A stretch of 64,000 nucleotides of DNA, from contig NZ_QGTJ01000011.1 in assembly GCF_003182095.1 (NCBI RefSeq), positions 1 to 64,000 of the forward strand. The letters run 5' to 3'. Under the pieces are notes generated by a model that saw only the letters and a list, made by a program, of their open reading frames with translations, had not been told where the DNA came from and searched no databases. Below, one piece after another: positions 38,432 to 46,519 of the stretch. This DNA comes from Plasticicumulans acidivorans (GTDB lineage Bacteria > Pseudomonadota > Gammaproteobacteria > Competibacterales > Competibacteraceae). The position numbers and the translations under genes are program-made. Every line of letters starts with the position of its first letter. Position 1 is the stretch's first letter.

Positions 38432-38980
38432 ATGCCGCAGAACGCCGACAACCTGATCTGGATCGACCTGGAAATGACCGGCCTCGACCCCGATCGCGAC
38501 CGCATCATCGAAATCGCCACCATCGTCACCGACAGTCAGCTCGAAGTGCTGGCCGAAGGGCCGGTATTCGCCGTTCATCAGCCCGAGGAGATTCTGCAGC
38601 TGATGGATGACTGGAACCGTAATCAGCACGGCAAGTCCGGTCTGACGGCGCGCGTGCGCGCCAGCCAGGTCTCGGAGCGCGAAGCCGAGCTGGCGACGCT
38701 CGCCTTCCTGGAGGAATGGCTGCCGAAGGGCAAGTCACCGATGTGCGGCAACAGCATCTGCCAGGATCGCCGCTTCCTCGCCCGCGGCATGCCGGAGCTC
38801 GAAGCGTTCTTCCATTACCGCAACCTCGACGTCAGCACCGTCAAGGAGCTGGGGCGGCGCTGGTACCCGGAGCGGATCAAGGGCTTCGGCAAGGCTGGCA
38901 GCCACCTCGCGCTCGACGACATCCGCGAGTCGATCGCCGAACTGCGCTTTTACCGCGAACGCCTGTTCATCGAGGGCTGA
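38432..38980 (+). CDS. orn: Oligoribonuclease
   Basis: A 182-residue DEDDh 3'-to-5' exonuclease that degrades 2-5 nt RNAs and the pGpG product of c-di-GMP turnover. Exo motifs are intact: [11 protein letters not shown] (DE), the [12 protein letters not shown] aspartate, and the [18 protein letters not shown] end with its catalytic His and Asp. It is divergent from the M48-rsgA pair. The stop codon lies inside the first copy of a short repeat. Confidence 0.97.
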   Translation: MPQNADNLIWIDLEMTGLDPDRDRIIEIATIVTDSQLEVLAEGPVFAVHQPEEILQLMDDWNRNQHGKSGLTARVRASQVSEREAELATLAFLEEWLPKGKSPMCGNSICQDRRFLARGMPELEAFFHYRNLDVSTVKELGRRWYPERIKGFGKAGSHLALDDIRESIAELRFYRERLFIEG

Positions 38981-39069
38981 AGCCCGGCGCACGGAGCGTT
39001 CACGCCGGACGAAGAGTCAGGACTGATCCAGAAGGCGCTGAAGTCCCGCGCGCGGAGCGTTCAACGCCG
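38976..39069 (+). repeat. Two imperfect direct repeats at the orn 3' end
   Basis: Copies at 38976-39007 and 39037-39069 share GCTGAAG and CGGAGCGTTCA with only a few differences and one inserted A; the period is 61 bases. The first copy overlaps the orn stop codon. The segment between orn and the sulfurtransferase (164 bp) otherwise holds no gene. Confidence 0.6.
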
Positions 39070-39144
39070 CGCAGCAGGCTCATCTCGCGGCCAGCTGATG
39101 CCCTGCGCGCGATGAGGGCACCAGGCTGTGCGCGGCGTCTGTGC

Positions 39145-39960
39145 TCAGGGCTCGACCGGCAGTCCCGGCGTGTTGCCCCATTCCGACCAGGCCCCGGCAT
39201 AGCCGCGCACACGCGCATAGCCGAGCGTTTTCAGCAGGACCCAGCTCAGCGCCGAGCGGTGATGGGTCTGGCAGTAGGCGACGATCTCGTGGGCCGGATC
39301 GATGCCGGCCGCGAGGAACTGGGCGCGCAGGGTGTCCAGCGGCTTGACGCAGGGCAGGCGGGCCGGGTCGAACGCGGTTACCCAGTCGAGGTTGATCGCG
39401 CCGGGAATATGGCCGCCGCGGGCGGCGCGCACGTCGACGCCGGCAAATTCGGCCGGCGAACGCGCGTCGAGCAGGGTGACGTCGGCATCGCCGAGATGCG
39501 CCGCGACCCAGTCGCGATCGGCGTGTACACCTTCGGCCCAGTTCAACTGGGGCTGGCTCGGCGTGACGGGCGGCTGCTCGCGTACCAGATCGATGCCGAT
39601 GTGATCGAGCCACCAGGCCAGCCCGCCGTCGAGCATCGCCATTTCGTGGTGGCCGACGCAGGCCAGCGTCCACAACAGGCGGGCGGCCTTGCCGCTGCCG
39701 CCTTCGTCATAGGCCAGCACGGTCCGCTCCGGCTGATAGCCGACCGCGCCGAGCGCAGCGCTCAGGGCGCTGAGCGGTGGCAGGGCCCCCATCGCCGGCG
39801 GCCGGGCATGGACATAGAGCGCATACGGCAGGTTCAGCGCGCCGGGCAGGTGGCCGGCGGCATAGGCATCGGGCTCGCGTACATCGAGCAGCAGTACGCC
39901 GGGGGCCTGCAGGTGCGAGGCGAACGAGGCGGCTGGAGCGAGCAGGGGCAGGGCATTCAT
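39145..39960 (-). CDS. Sulfurtransferase with two rhodanese domains
   Basis: A 271-residue tandem rhodanese protein transferring sulfane sulfur to a thiol or cyanide acceptor. The N-terminal inactive domain (about 10-120) lacks the active cysteine; the C-terminal domain carries C230 in VAYCQTHHRS. The loop CQTHHR is not the CRKGVT of classical thiosulfate rhodanese nor CGSGVT of mercaptopyruvate enzymes, so substrate is open. ATG at 39960. It is transcribed towards orn and divergent from the HDOD gene. Confidence 0.9.
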   Translation of the reverse strand: MNALPLLAPAASFASHLQAPGVLLLDVREPDAYAAGHLPGALNLPYALYVHARPPAMGALPPLSALSAALGAVGYQPERTVLAYDEGGSGKAARLLWTLACVGHHEMAMLDGGLAWWLDHIGIDLVREQPPVTPSQPQLNWAEGVHADRDWVAAHLGDADVTLLDARSPAEFAGVDVRAARGGHIPGAINLDWVTAFDPARLPCVKPLDTLRAQFLAAGIDPAHEIVAYCQTHHRSALSWVLLKTLGYARVRGYAGAWSEWGNTPGLPVEP

Positions 39961-40081
39961 GGGGCGACTCCGCAGCGCGTGACAAGGGGCGGAGTATAAC
40001 GGCGGCGGCGGCGTGCTCATGGCGTAAAGCGCGGGGCTTGGCTTATCTTGCCGGCTCGGAATTCGCACAGGACCGACCGCA

Positions 40082-41137
40082 ATGTGGAAGCGTTTCCTCG
40101 ACTGGCTGCTGGGTCGCAAACCGCAGGCAACCCCGCCGGCTGCGCATGTAGCATCGCCCGCGAAGCCGGCGCCGGTGCCGGCAGCGGTGCCGGATGCGGC
40201 CGTCGCCCCCCCCGATCCGGCGTCGGCACAATGGCTGTTCGATGAATTCGAGTCGCTGCTGTTCGGCGGTGGCGGTGTGCCTGCGGTCGAACAGCTCAAG
40301 CCGGTCGAGCGCCAAGTGTACGGTATCGTCGAAGCGCAGCTGCGCGCCGGACTGGCGCCCGAGGCGCTGCCCAAGCTGCCGATGACGGTCGGTCTGCTGC
40401 TGCGGGAGCTGCAGGACCCGCAGGGCAGCCAGCGTCGCATCGAAGATCTGGTGCGCCGCGATCCGGCCCTGGCCGGTGACGTGCTGCGCATCGCCAACAG
40501 TCCGGCCTATCGGGTCAGTGACACGCCGATCGCCAGCATCGAAGGCGCGCTGCGCCTGATCGGGCAGGAAACGCTGAAATCCATCGTCGTCGCCGTGCTG
40601 ATGCGCCCGGTGATCCACATTCAGCCGATTTACTTCCTGATGTTCGGCTCGTTCCTCTGGGATCAGGCGATGGCCAGCGCGCTGGCGGCGCGTCAGCTGG
40701 CCCGTGACGGTCAGGAGCTCGATCCGTTCGTCGCCTATTTCACCGGGTTGTCGCACAACGTCGGCCGCATCGCGATCTTTCGCATGGTCGCCGACAACTT
40801 CAACCAGCTCGGCGCGGAAATGCCGCCGCGGCCCGATGTGTTCCGCCTGCTGATGGGCGCCTACGGCAGCCTGCTGTCGGCCAGCATCGTGCGCCACTGG
40901 GGTGTCGGCATGGATCTGCCGGTGGCGATCCACGACCAGTCGCGGGTGGCGGCCGGCGAGGCGGTCGAGCGGATGTCACCGCTCGGTGAGCTGCTGTTCC
41001 GTGCCCGCCTGCTCGCCTGCGCCGCATTGCTCAAGCGCGAGGGGCAGGTGGCGCCGGAGCGCATCGAAGCGGCGCTCGCCGGTTACGGTCTGCAGCTGTG
41101 CCAGTGCCCGGAGCTGAGCGGACTCGGCCGCGCCTGA
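40082..41137 (+). CDS. HDOD domain protein
   Basis: A 351-residue protein with a short basic N-terminus and Ala/Pro-rich linker (about 18-48), then an HDOD domain (about 95-290), a relative of HD phosphohydrolases without intact metal ligands, usually found in signalling proteins. The signature LPKLPMTVGLLLRELQDP followed by RRDPALAGDVLRIANSPAYR is clear. No output domain such as GGDEF or EAL is attached. Partner and signal are unknown. Confidence 0.85.
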   Translation: MWKRFLDWLLGRKPQATPPAAHVASPAKPAPVPAAVPDAAVAPPDPASAQWLFDEFESLLFGGGGVPAVEQLKPVERQVYGIVEAQLRAGLAPEALPKLPMTVGLLLRELQDPQGSQRRIEDLVRRDPALAGDVLRIANSPAYRVSDTPIASIEGALRLIGQETLKSIVVAVLMRPVIHIQPIYFLMFGSFLWDQAMASALAARQLARDGQELDPFVAYFTGLSHNVGRIAIFRMVADNFNQLGAEMPPRPDVFRLLMGAYGSLLSASIVRHWGVGMDLPVAIHDQSRVAAGEAVERMSPLGELLFRARLLACAALLKREGQVAPERIEAALAGYGLQLCQCPELSGLGRA

Positions 41138-41147
41138 ACTGCGCGTG

Positions 41148-42104
41148 ATGGGGGAATTCGACCTGATCCGCCGCTGCTGCACCCGCGCGCGGCCGTCGCG
41201 TGCGGACGTGCTGCTCGGCATCGGCGACGATTGCGCACTGCTGGCGCCGCCGGCCGGCCGGCAGTTGGCGGTCAGCCTCGACCTGCTGGTCAGCGGCGTG
41301 CACTTCCTGGCCGACGTCGATCCCTGGCGGCTCGGTTGGAAGGCGCTTGCCGTCAATCTTTCCGATCTCGCCGCCGCCGGCGCCGAGCCGGCCTGGGTGA
41401 CGCTCGGCCTGACCCTGCCGGCCGCCGACGAGTCCTGGCTGGCCGCGTTCATGGACGGTTTCTTTGCGCTGGCCGATCGCTACGCCGTGCAGCTCGTCGG
41501 TGGCGACACCACCCGCGGGCCGCTGGCGATCGCGGTTCAGGTGCACGGCTTCGTCGAGCCCGGCCAGGCACTGATCCGCGGCGGTGCGCGGCCTGGCGAC
41601 CTGCTCTGCGTCAGCGGCGTGCCCGGCGAGGCCGCCGTCGGCCTGGCACTGCGGCTCGGTCGCCTCGAACTGCCGGCCGCGCTGGCGGCGCCGTGCATCG
41701 ACCGCCTCGAATGCCCCGAGCCGCGCGTCGCTCTCGGCCGCGCGCTGCGCGGACTGGCCAGCGCGGCGCTGGATGTCTCCGACGGTCTGGCGCAGGACCT
41801 CGGCCATCTGCTGGACGCCAGCGGCGTCGGTGCCACGCTCGACGTCGATGCGCTGCCGCGCTCGGCGTCGCTGCAGGCGCTGGGCGCGGCGGCGCTGGAG
41901 CTGGCGCTGGCCGGTGGCGATGACTACGAGCTGCTGTTCACGATCCCGCCGGATCGGCGCGATGAGCTGACGGCCTGCGCCGCCGCGGCCGGTGTGGCGC
42001 TGACGGTGATCGGTCGCATCGAGGCTGCAGCCGACCTGCGCCTGCGCCACGCTGACGGCCGTCCCTGTTCTCTGGCCCGGAGCGGCTATGACCATTTCGC
42101 CTGA
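41148..42104 (+). CDS. thiL: Thiamine-monophosphate kinase
   Basis: A 318-residue PurM/AIR-synthase-like kinase making thiamine diphosphate from the monophosphate. It has GIGDDCALL near residue 27, DLLVSGVHF, KALAVNLSDLAAAGAEP, GGDTTRGP and ALDVSDGLAQDL. The ATG at 41148 is preceded by an in-frame GTG at 41145, either being possible. The 3' end overlaps pgpA by 17 bases. The thiL-pgpA pair is conserved although nusB-ribH are not next to it here. Confidence 0.95.
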   Translation: MGEFDLIRRCCTRARPSRADVLLGIGDDCALLAPPAGRQLAVSLDLLVSGVHFLADVDPWRLGWKALAVNLSDLAAAGAEPAWVTLGLTLPAADESWLAAFMDGFFALADRYAVQLVGGDTTRGPLAIAVQVHGFVEPGQALIRGGARPGDLLCVSGVPGEAAVGLALRLGRLELPAALAAPCIDRLECPEPRVALGRALRGLASAALDVSDGLAQDLGHLLDASGVGATLDVDALPRSASLQALGAAALELALAGGDDYELLFTIPPDRRDELTACAAAAGVALTVIGRIEAAADLRLRHADGRPCSLARSGYDHFA

Positions 42105-42573
42105 ACGTGCACCGCGGGTGTTCCGCGACCCGGTGCATTTCCTCGCCTTCGGCTTCGGCAGCGGTCTGGCGCCACACGCGCCCGGCACATTCGGCACGCT
42201 GGCGGCGGTGCCGCTGTGGTACCTGCTGGCGGGGCTGCCGCTCGGCGTTTACCTGGCGCTGACCGCGGTCGGCTTCGCGCTCGGCATCTGGCTGTGCGGG
42301 CGCGCCGCGCGCGATCTCGGCGTGCACGATCACGGCGGCATCGTCTGGGACGAGATCATCGGTTTTCTGGTGACGATGACGGCGGCACCGGCCGGCTGGG
42401 GCTGGGTGCTGGCCGGTTTTGCGGCGTTTCGCCTGTTCGACATCCGCAAGCCCTGGCCGATCGGCGTGCTCGATGCGCGCGTGCCGGGCGGCTTCGGCAT
42501 CATGCTCGACGATCTGCTGGCCGGCGTGTATGCCGCGCTGCTGCTGCAGGCCGCCGCCTGGCCGCTGCGCTGA
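42088..42573 (+). CDS. pgpA: Phosphatidylglycerophosphatase A
   Basis: A 161-residue membrane phosphatase producing phosphatidylglycerol. It shows FGFGSGLAPHAPGTFGTL at the N-terminus, DHGGIVWDEIIGF with the metal-binding acidic residues, and FRLFDIRKPWPIG plus GGFGIMLDDLLAGVYA at the C-terminus. It overlaps thiL, which implies coupled translation. Confidence 0.96.
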   Translation: MTISPERAPRVFRDPVHFLAFGFGSGLAPHAPGTFGTLAAVPLWYLLAGLPLGVYLALTAVGFALGIWLCGRAARDLGVHDHGGIVWDEIIGFLVTMTAAPAGWGWVLAGFAAFRLFDIRKPWPIGVLDARVPGGFGIMLDDLLAGVYAALLLQAAAWPLR

Positions 42574-42600
42574 AACTGGTCAGCGGCAGGACTGCAGATA

Positions 42601-42645
42601 TAGAATTACCTGGAATGCGTCACGCATTAATAAATAACCAGGAGG
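42601..42645 (+). promoter_or_regulatory. Promoter -10 and structured leader of the metY-like gene
   Basis: TAGAAT (42601-42606) is a good -10, with only a poor -35 match 17-18 bases upstream. The leader then holds CCTGG (42609-42613), a perfect hairpin AATGCG-TCA-CGCATT (42614-42628), an A/T-rich linker, and CCAGG (42638-42642) that can pair back with CCTGG. The CCAGG overlaps the strong AGGAGG ribosome binding site (42640-42645), so the fold would hide it. The inner repeat could alternatively be a repressor operator near +1. Confidence 0.5.
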
Positions 42646-42654
42646 AATAAAAGG

Positions 42655-43929
42655 ATGAAGCTCGAAACACTGGCCATTCACGCCGGTTACTCCCCAGAAG
42701 CGACGACCAAAGCCGTCGCGGTGCCGATCTATCAGACCACCAGCTACGCCTTCGACGACACCCAGCACGGCGCCGATCTGTTCGACCTCAAGGTGCCGGG
42801 CAACATCTATACGCGGATCATGAATCCGACCACCGACGTGCTGGAGCAGCGCGTCGCCGCGCTCGAAGGCGGCGTCGGTGCGCTCGGCTTGGCCTCCGGC
42901 ATGGCGGCGATCACCTACGCGGTGATGACCATCGCCGAGGCCGGCGACAACATCGTCACCACCAGCGCGCTGTACGGCGGCACCTACAATCTGTTCGCCC
43001 ACACGCTGCCGCGCTACGGCATCGAGGTGCGCTTCGCCGACTACCACGACCTCGACGGCATCGCCGCGCTGATCGACGGCCGCACCAAGGCGGTGTTCTG
43101 CGAATCGATCGGCAATCCGGCGGCGAACGTCGTCGATTTCGGTGCGCTGGCCGACATCGCCCACGCTCACGGCGTGCCGCTGATCGTCGACAACACCGTG
43201 CCGACGCCGTACCTGTGCCGGCCGTTCGAGCACGGTGCCGACATCGTCGTCCACGCCCTGACCAAGTACATGGGTGGCCACGGCACCACCATCGCCGGCG
43301 CGCTGGTCGATTCCGGCAAGTTCCCGTGGGCGGAGCACAAAGAGCGTTTCGCCCGCCTCAACGAGCCCGATCCGAGCTACCACGGCGTCGTCTACACCGA
43401 GGCGCTCGGTGCCGCGGCCTACATCGGCCGCGCCCGTGTGGTGCCGCTGCGCAGCATGGGCGCGGCGATTTCGCCGTTCAACAGCTTCATGGTGCTGCAG
43501 GGCATCGAGACCCTGCCGGTGCGCATGGACCGCCATTGCAGCAATGCCCTGCAGGTCGCCGAATACTTGCAGGGCCATGCCCAGGTCGAGTGGGTCAAGT
43601 ATCCGGGCCTGAAGAATTCGCCGGACTACCCGCTGGTCGAGAAGTACATGGGCGGCAAGGCTTCGAGCGTGATGAGCTTCGGCATCAAGGGCGGCCGCGA
43701 GAAGGGCGCGCAGTTCATCGACGCGCTGCAGCTGATCACCCGCCTGGTCAATATCGGCGACGCCAAATCGCTGGCCTGCCATCCGGCGACCACCACGCAC
43801 CGCCAGCTCGGCCCGGCGGAACTGGCGAAGGCCGGTGTCAGCGAGGATCTGGTGCGCCTGTCGATCGGCCTTGAGCACATCGACGATCTGATCGCCGACA
43901 TCGAGCAGGCGCTCGCCGCTGCCCGCTGA
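42655..43929 (+). CDS. metY: O-acetylhomoserine sulfhydrylase (PLP-dependent)
   Basis: A 424-residue PLP enzyme of the Cys/Met metabolism family, most like O-acetylhomoserine aminocarboxypropyltransferase, which makes homocysteine directly from sulfide. The N-terminus LETLAIHAGYSPEATTKAVA, the YTRIMNPT segment and the PLP lysine K204 in HALTKYMGGHGT fit, and the length of about 425 favours MetY over shorter cystathionine gamma-synthase/MetZ. It has a strong AGGAGG site, a structured leader and its own terminator, so it is probably monocistronic. Confidence 0.92.
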   Translation: MKLETLAIHAGYSPEATTKAVAVPIYQTTSYAFDDTQHGADLFDLKVPGNIYTRIMNPTTDVLEQRVAALEGGVGALGLASGMAAITYAVMTIAEAGDNIVTTSALYGGTYNLFAHTLPRYGIEVRFADYHDLDGIAALIDGRTKAVFCESIGNPAANVVDFGALADIAHAHGVPLIVDNTVPTPYLCRPFEHGADIVVHALTKYMGGHGTTIAGALVDSGKFPWAEHKERFARLNEPDPSYHGVVYTEALGAAAYIGRARVVPLRSMGAAISPFNSFMVLQGIETLPVRMDRHCSNALQVAEYLQGHAQVEWVKYPGLKNSPDYPLVEKYMGGKASSVMSFGIKGGREKGAQFIDALQLITRLVNIGDAKSLACHPATTTHRQLGPAELAKAGVSEDLVRLSIGLEHIDDLIADIEQALAAAR

Positions 43930-43952
43930 AGGGCGCTTCCGCGGCACTGTGG

Positions 43953-43980
43953 TGCTCACGGGCTTCCCGTGAGCATGGTT
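43953..43980 (+). terminator. Rho-independent terminator after metY
   Basis: TGCTCACGGG (43953-43962), loop CTT, CCCGTGAGCA (43966-43975), then TGGTTTTC: a 10-bp perfect stem with a short T-tract 23 bases after the metY stop. Confidence 0.85.
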
Positions 43981-44009
43981 TTCAACGATCACGACCCGAG
44001 GACTTGCTG

Positions 44010-44603
44010 TTGAAGGGCTTGCTACGCCGGCTGTTGTTCGGCGCCTTATCTACCGCGACGGCGCGGCGCGCCGGCTGGCCGGCGCGCACGCTGCTGCTGC
44101 TGGTGCTGGCGGCACTGGTTTACGGCCTCGGTGAATACGAAGGCCGGCGGGAAACCCGGCGCACGCCGTCGCCGCTGGCGCAGGGCCAGCGCCTCGACTG
44201 CGATCTGCGCTCGGTGCACGACGGCGACACCGTGCGCCTGGACTGCGACGGTGCCAGCTACAGCGTGCGCGTCTGGGGGATCGATGCGCCCGAGCTCAAG
44301 CAAAAGCCGTGGGGCGAGGCGGCGCGCGATGCACTGCGGGCTGCGCTGCCCTCGCGGGTGCGCCTCGAAGTGATCGACACCGACCGTTACAAGCGCACCG
44401 TCGGCCGCTTGTGGCGTGGCAATGACGACGTCGGTCTGGAGCTGGTGCGCCGCGGTCAGGTGGCTGTCTACGAGCAGTACAACGACAGCGCCGAATACCG
44501 CCGCGTCGAAGCGCAGGCACGCCGCCAGCGCCTCGGCATCTGGTCGGTCGAGGGCGCGCAGCAGACGCCCTGGGCCTGGCGCCGCGTCAACAAAGCGCAG
44601 TGA
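44010..44603 (+). CDS. Membrane-anchored thermonuclease (SNase) family protein
   Basis: A 197-residue protein with one N-terminal membrane segment (about 25-39) and a staphylococcal-nuclease domain (about 60-180). The catalytic pattern is kept: VHDGDTVRL, VWGIDAPELKQ with the acidic metal ligand, and DRYKRTVGRLW with the arginine. The start is uncertain: TTG at 44010 has GAGGA 7 bases upstream; TTG at 44004 is too close to it. The nuclease would face the periplasm, perhaps acting on extracellular DNA; that is inference. Confidence 0.85.
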   Translation: MKGLLRRLLFGALSTATARRAGWPARTLLLLVLAALVYGLGEYEGRRETRRTPSPLAQGQRLDCDLRSVHDGDTVRLDCDGASYSVRVWGIDAPELKQKPWGEAARDALRAALPSRVRLEVIDTDRYKRTVGRLWRGNDDVGLELVRRGQVAVYEQYNDSAEYRRVEAQARRQRLGIWSVEGAQQTPWAWRRVNKAQ

Positions 44604-44657
44604 ACCGTCATCCCCGCGCGCTTGCCGCTGTCGCGCGGGGCATGGGACAGTCCGCGC

Positions 44658-45752
44658 ATGAGTGTTTGTGCTGAACCGCCCACCGCCGAGGTCGACGCCG
44701 ACCGGCTGCGCCTCAGTGGCGCCTGGACGCTTGCCGGCTTCGCTGCCGGCCTGCCCGAGCCGCCGGCCGATCTGCCCGTATTGTTCGATGCCTCCGCACT
44801 GAGTGCGCTCGACAGCGCCGGCGCGCTGCTGCTGCTCGAATTCGAGGCCGCGGCGCCGTCACCGGTGCGCTGGCAGGGTTTGTCGCCGCGCACCGCCGAT
44901 CTGCTCGAACTGGTGCGCCAGCGGCGCACGCCGGCCGTGGGCGAGGGCGCGGCCGCTGCCGGCTGCCTCGCACAGCTGGGGCGTGCTGCGCATTACCACT
45001 GGTGCGAGCTGCGCGACGTGCTGGCTTTCTTCGGTGAGCTGACGGTGGTTTACGCCAGGCTGTGGCTGCGGCCGCAGCGTTTTCGCTGGCGGCCGTTCGC
45101 CAGCAATCTGCAGAGCGCCGGCCTCGATGCGCTGCCGATCGTCGGCCTGCTGTCGTTCCTGCTCGGTTTCGTCATCGCCTATCAGGGCGGTGCGCAGCTC
45201 GGTCGCTACGGCGCCGGCATCTTCATCGTCGAACTGGTCGGTCTGACCATGCTGCGCGAGATGGCGGTGATGATGACGGCGATCATCGTCGCCGGGCGCA
45301 CCGGCTCGGCGTGGACCGCGCAGCTCGGCACCATGCAGGTGACGCAGGAGGTCGACGCGCTGCGCACGCTCGGCATCGACCCCTACGAAATGCTGGTGAT
45401 TCCCAAGCTGGCGGCGCTGATGGTCGCGCTGCCGCTGCTGACGGTGTTCGCCGATGTCATGGGCGTGCTCGGCGGCATGGTGATGGCGCAGCTGCAGCTC
45501 GGCGTCAGCTTCAGTGAATTCCTGCAGCGTTTCCCGCAGGCGGTGTCGCTGCGCTCCTTCCTGATCGGTGTCGGCAAGGCGCCGGTGTTCGCGCTGCTGA
45601 TCGCGCTGGTCGGCTGCTACCAGGGCCTGCGCGTGCGCGGCGGCGCGGAAGCGGTCGGCCGCCAGACTACGGTGTCGGTGGTGCAGGCAATCTTTATGGT
45701 GATCGTCGTCGATGCGGCGTTCTCGGTGCTGTTCTCGTGGCTGAAGATCTGA
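44658..45752 (+). CDS. MlaE-type ABC permease with N-terminal STAS domain
   Basis: A 364-residue permease of an MCE lipid transport system. An N-terminal STAS-like domain (about 10-95, with VLFDASALSALDSAGALLLL) is fused to a MlaE domain (about 105-364, with GLLSFLLGFVIAYQGGAQL, VAGRTGSAWTAQLGTMQVTQEVDAL and five or so membrane helices). In E. coli the STAS part is the separate MlaB. It starts the four-gene operon and overlaps the ATPase gene by 16 bases. Confidence 0.93.
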   Translation: MSVCAEPPTAEVDADRLRLSGAWTLAGFAAGLPEPPADLPVLFDASALSALDSAGALLLLEFEAAAPSPVRWQGLSPRTADLLELVRQRRTPAVGEGAAAAGCLAQLGRAAHYHWCELRDVLAFFGELTVVYARLWLRPQRFRWRPFASNLQSAGLDALPIVGLLSFLLGFVIAYQGGAQLGRYGAGIFIVELVGLTMLREMAVMMTAIIVAGRTGSAWTAQLGTMQVTQEVDALRTLGIDPYEMLVIPKLAALMVALPLLTVFADVMGVLGGMVMAQLQLGVSFSEFLQRFPQAVSLRSFLIGVGKAPVFALLIALVGCYQGLRVRGGAEAVGRQTTVSVVQAIFMVIVVDAAFSVLFSWLKI

Positions 45753-46516
45753 CGCCGCCGGTCGCGCTCAGCGGCATCACCACGCGCTTCGGCACGCAGT
45801 GCGTGCACGAGGATCTGGCGCTGGAGATCCGCCGCGGCGAGATCGTCGGGCTGGTCGGCGGCAGCGGCAGCGGCAAGAGCACGCTGCTGCGCATCGTCGC
45901 GCTGCTCGACTGCCCGCAGGCCGGCAGCGTGCGGCTGTTCGGCGTCGATGCCGGCACCGCTTCCGCCGCCGAGCTCAACGCGCTGCGCCGGCGCTTCAGC
46001 ATGATGTTCCAGCAGGGGGCGCTGTTTTCCTCGCTCAGCGTGCGCGAGAACGTCGCCCTGCCGCTGCAGGAGCACACGGCGCTGCCGGCGCGGCTGATCG
46101 ATGAGCTGGCACGGCTGAAGATCGCGCTCGCCGGCCTGCCGGCCGATGCCGCCGACAAACTGCCGGACCAGCTCTCCGGCGGCATGATCAAGCGGGCGGC
46201 GGTGGCGCGGGCGCTGGCGCTCGATCCCGAGCTGCTGCTGCTCGACGAGCCGACCGCCGGCCTCGATCCGCTCGGTGCCGCCGCCTTCGACGAGCTGGTG
46301 CTCGAACTGCGCGCCGCTCTCGGGCTGACGGTGCTGATCGTCACCCACGATCTCGATACGCTGTGGCGCGTCACCGACCGCGTCGCTTTTCTCGGCGAGC
46401 GGCGGGTGCTGGCCTGCGCGCCGGTCGCCGAACTTGCGCGCGCCGCACATCCGCAGATACACGCCTATTTCGCCGGTCCGCGCGCGCGCGCCGCGGCAAC
46501 GGCGGCAGGAGGCTGA
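45737..46516 (+). CDS. MlaF-type ABC transporter ATP-binding protein
   Basis: A 259-residue ATPase energising the MCE system. Walker A GGSGSGKST at 41-49, signature LSGGM at 146-150, Walker B with LLLLDEPTAGLDP near 167-178 and H-loop VTHDLD. The short signature LSGGMIKR is characteristic of MlaF-like proteins. GTG start at 45737, inside the end of the permease gene. Confidence 0.93.
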   Translation: MAEDLTPPVALSGITTRFGTQCVHEDLALEIRRGEIVGLVGGSGSGKSTLLRIVALLDCPQAGSVRLFGVDAGTASAAELNALRRRFSMMFQQGALFSSLSVRENVALPLQEHTALPARLIDELARLKIALAGLPADAADKLPDQLSGGMIKRAAVARALALDPELLLLDEPTAGLDPLGAAAFDELVLELRAALGLTVLIVTHDLDTLWRVTDRVAFLGERRVLACAPVAELARAAHPQIHAYFAGPRARAAATAAGG

Positions 46517-46519
46517 GGC

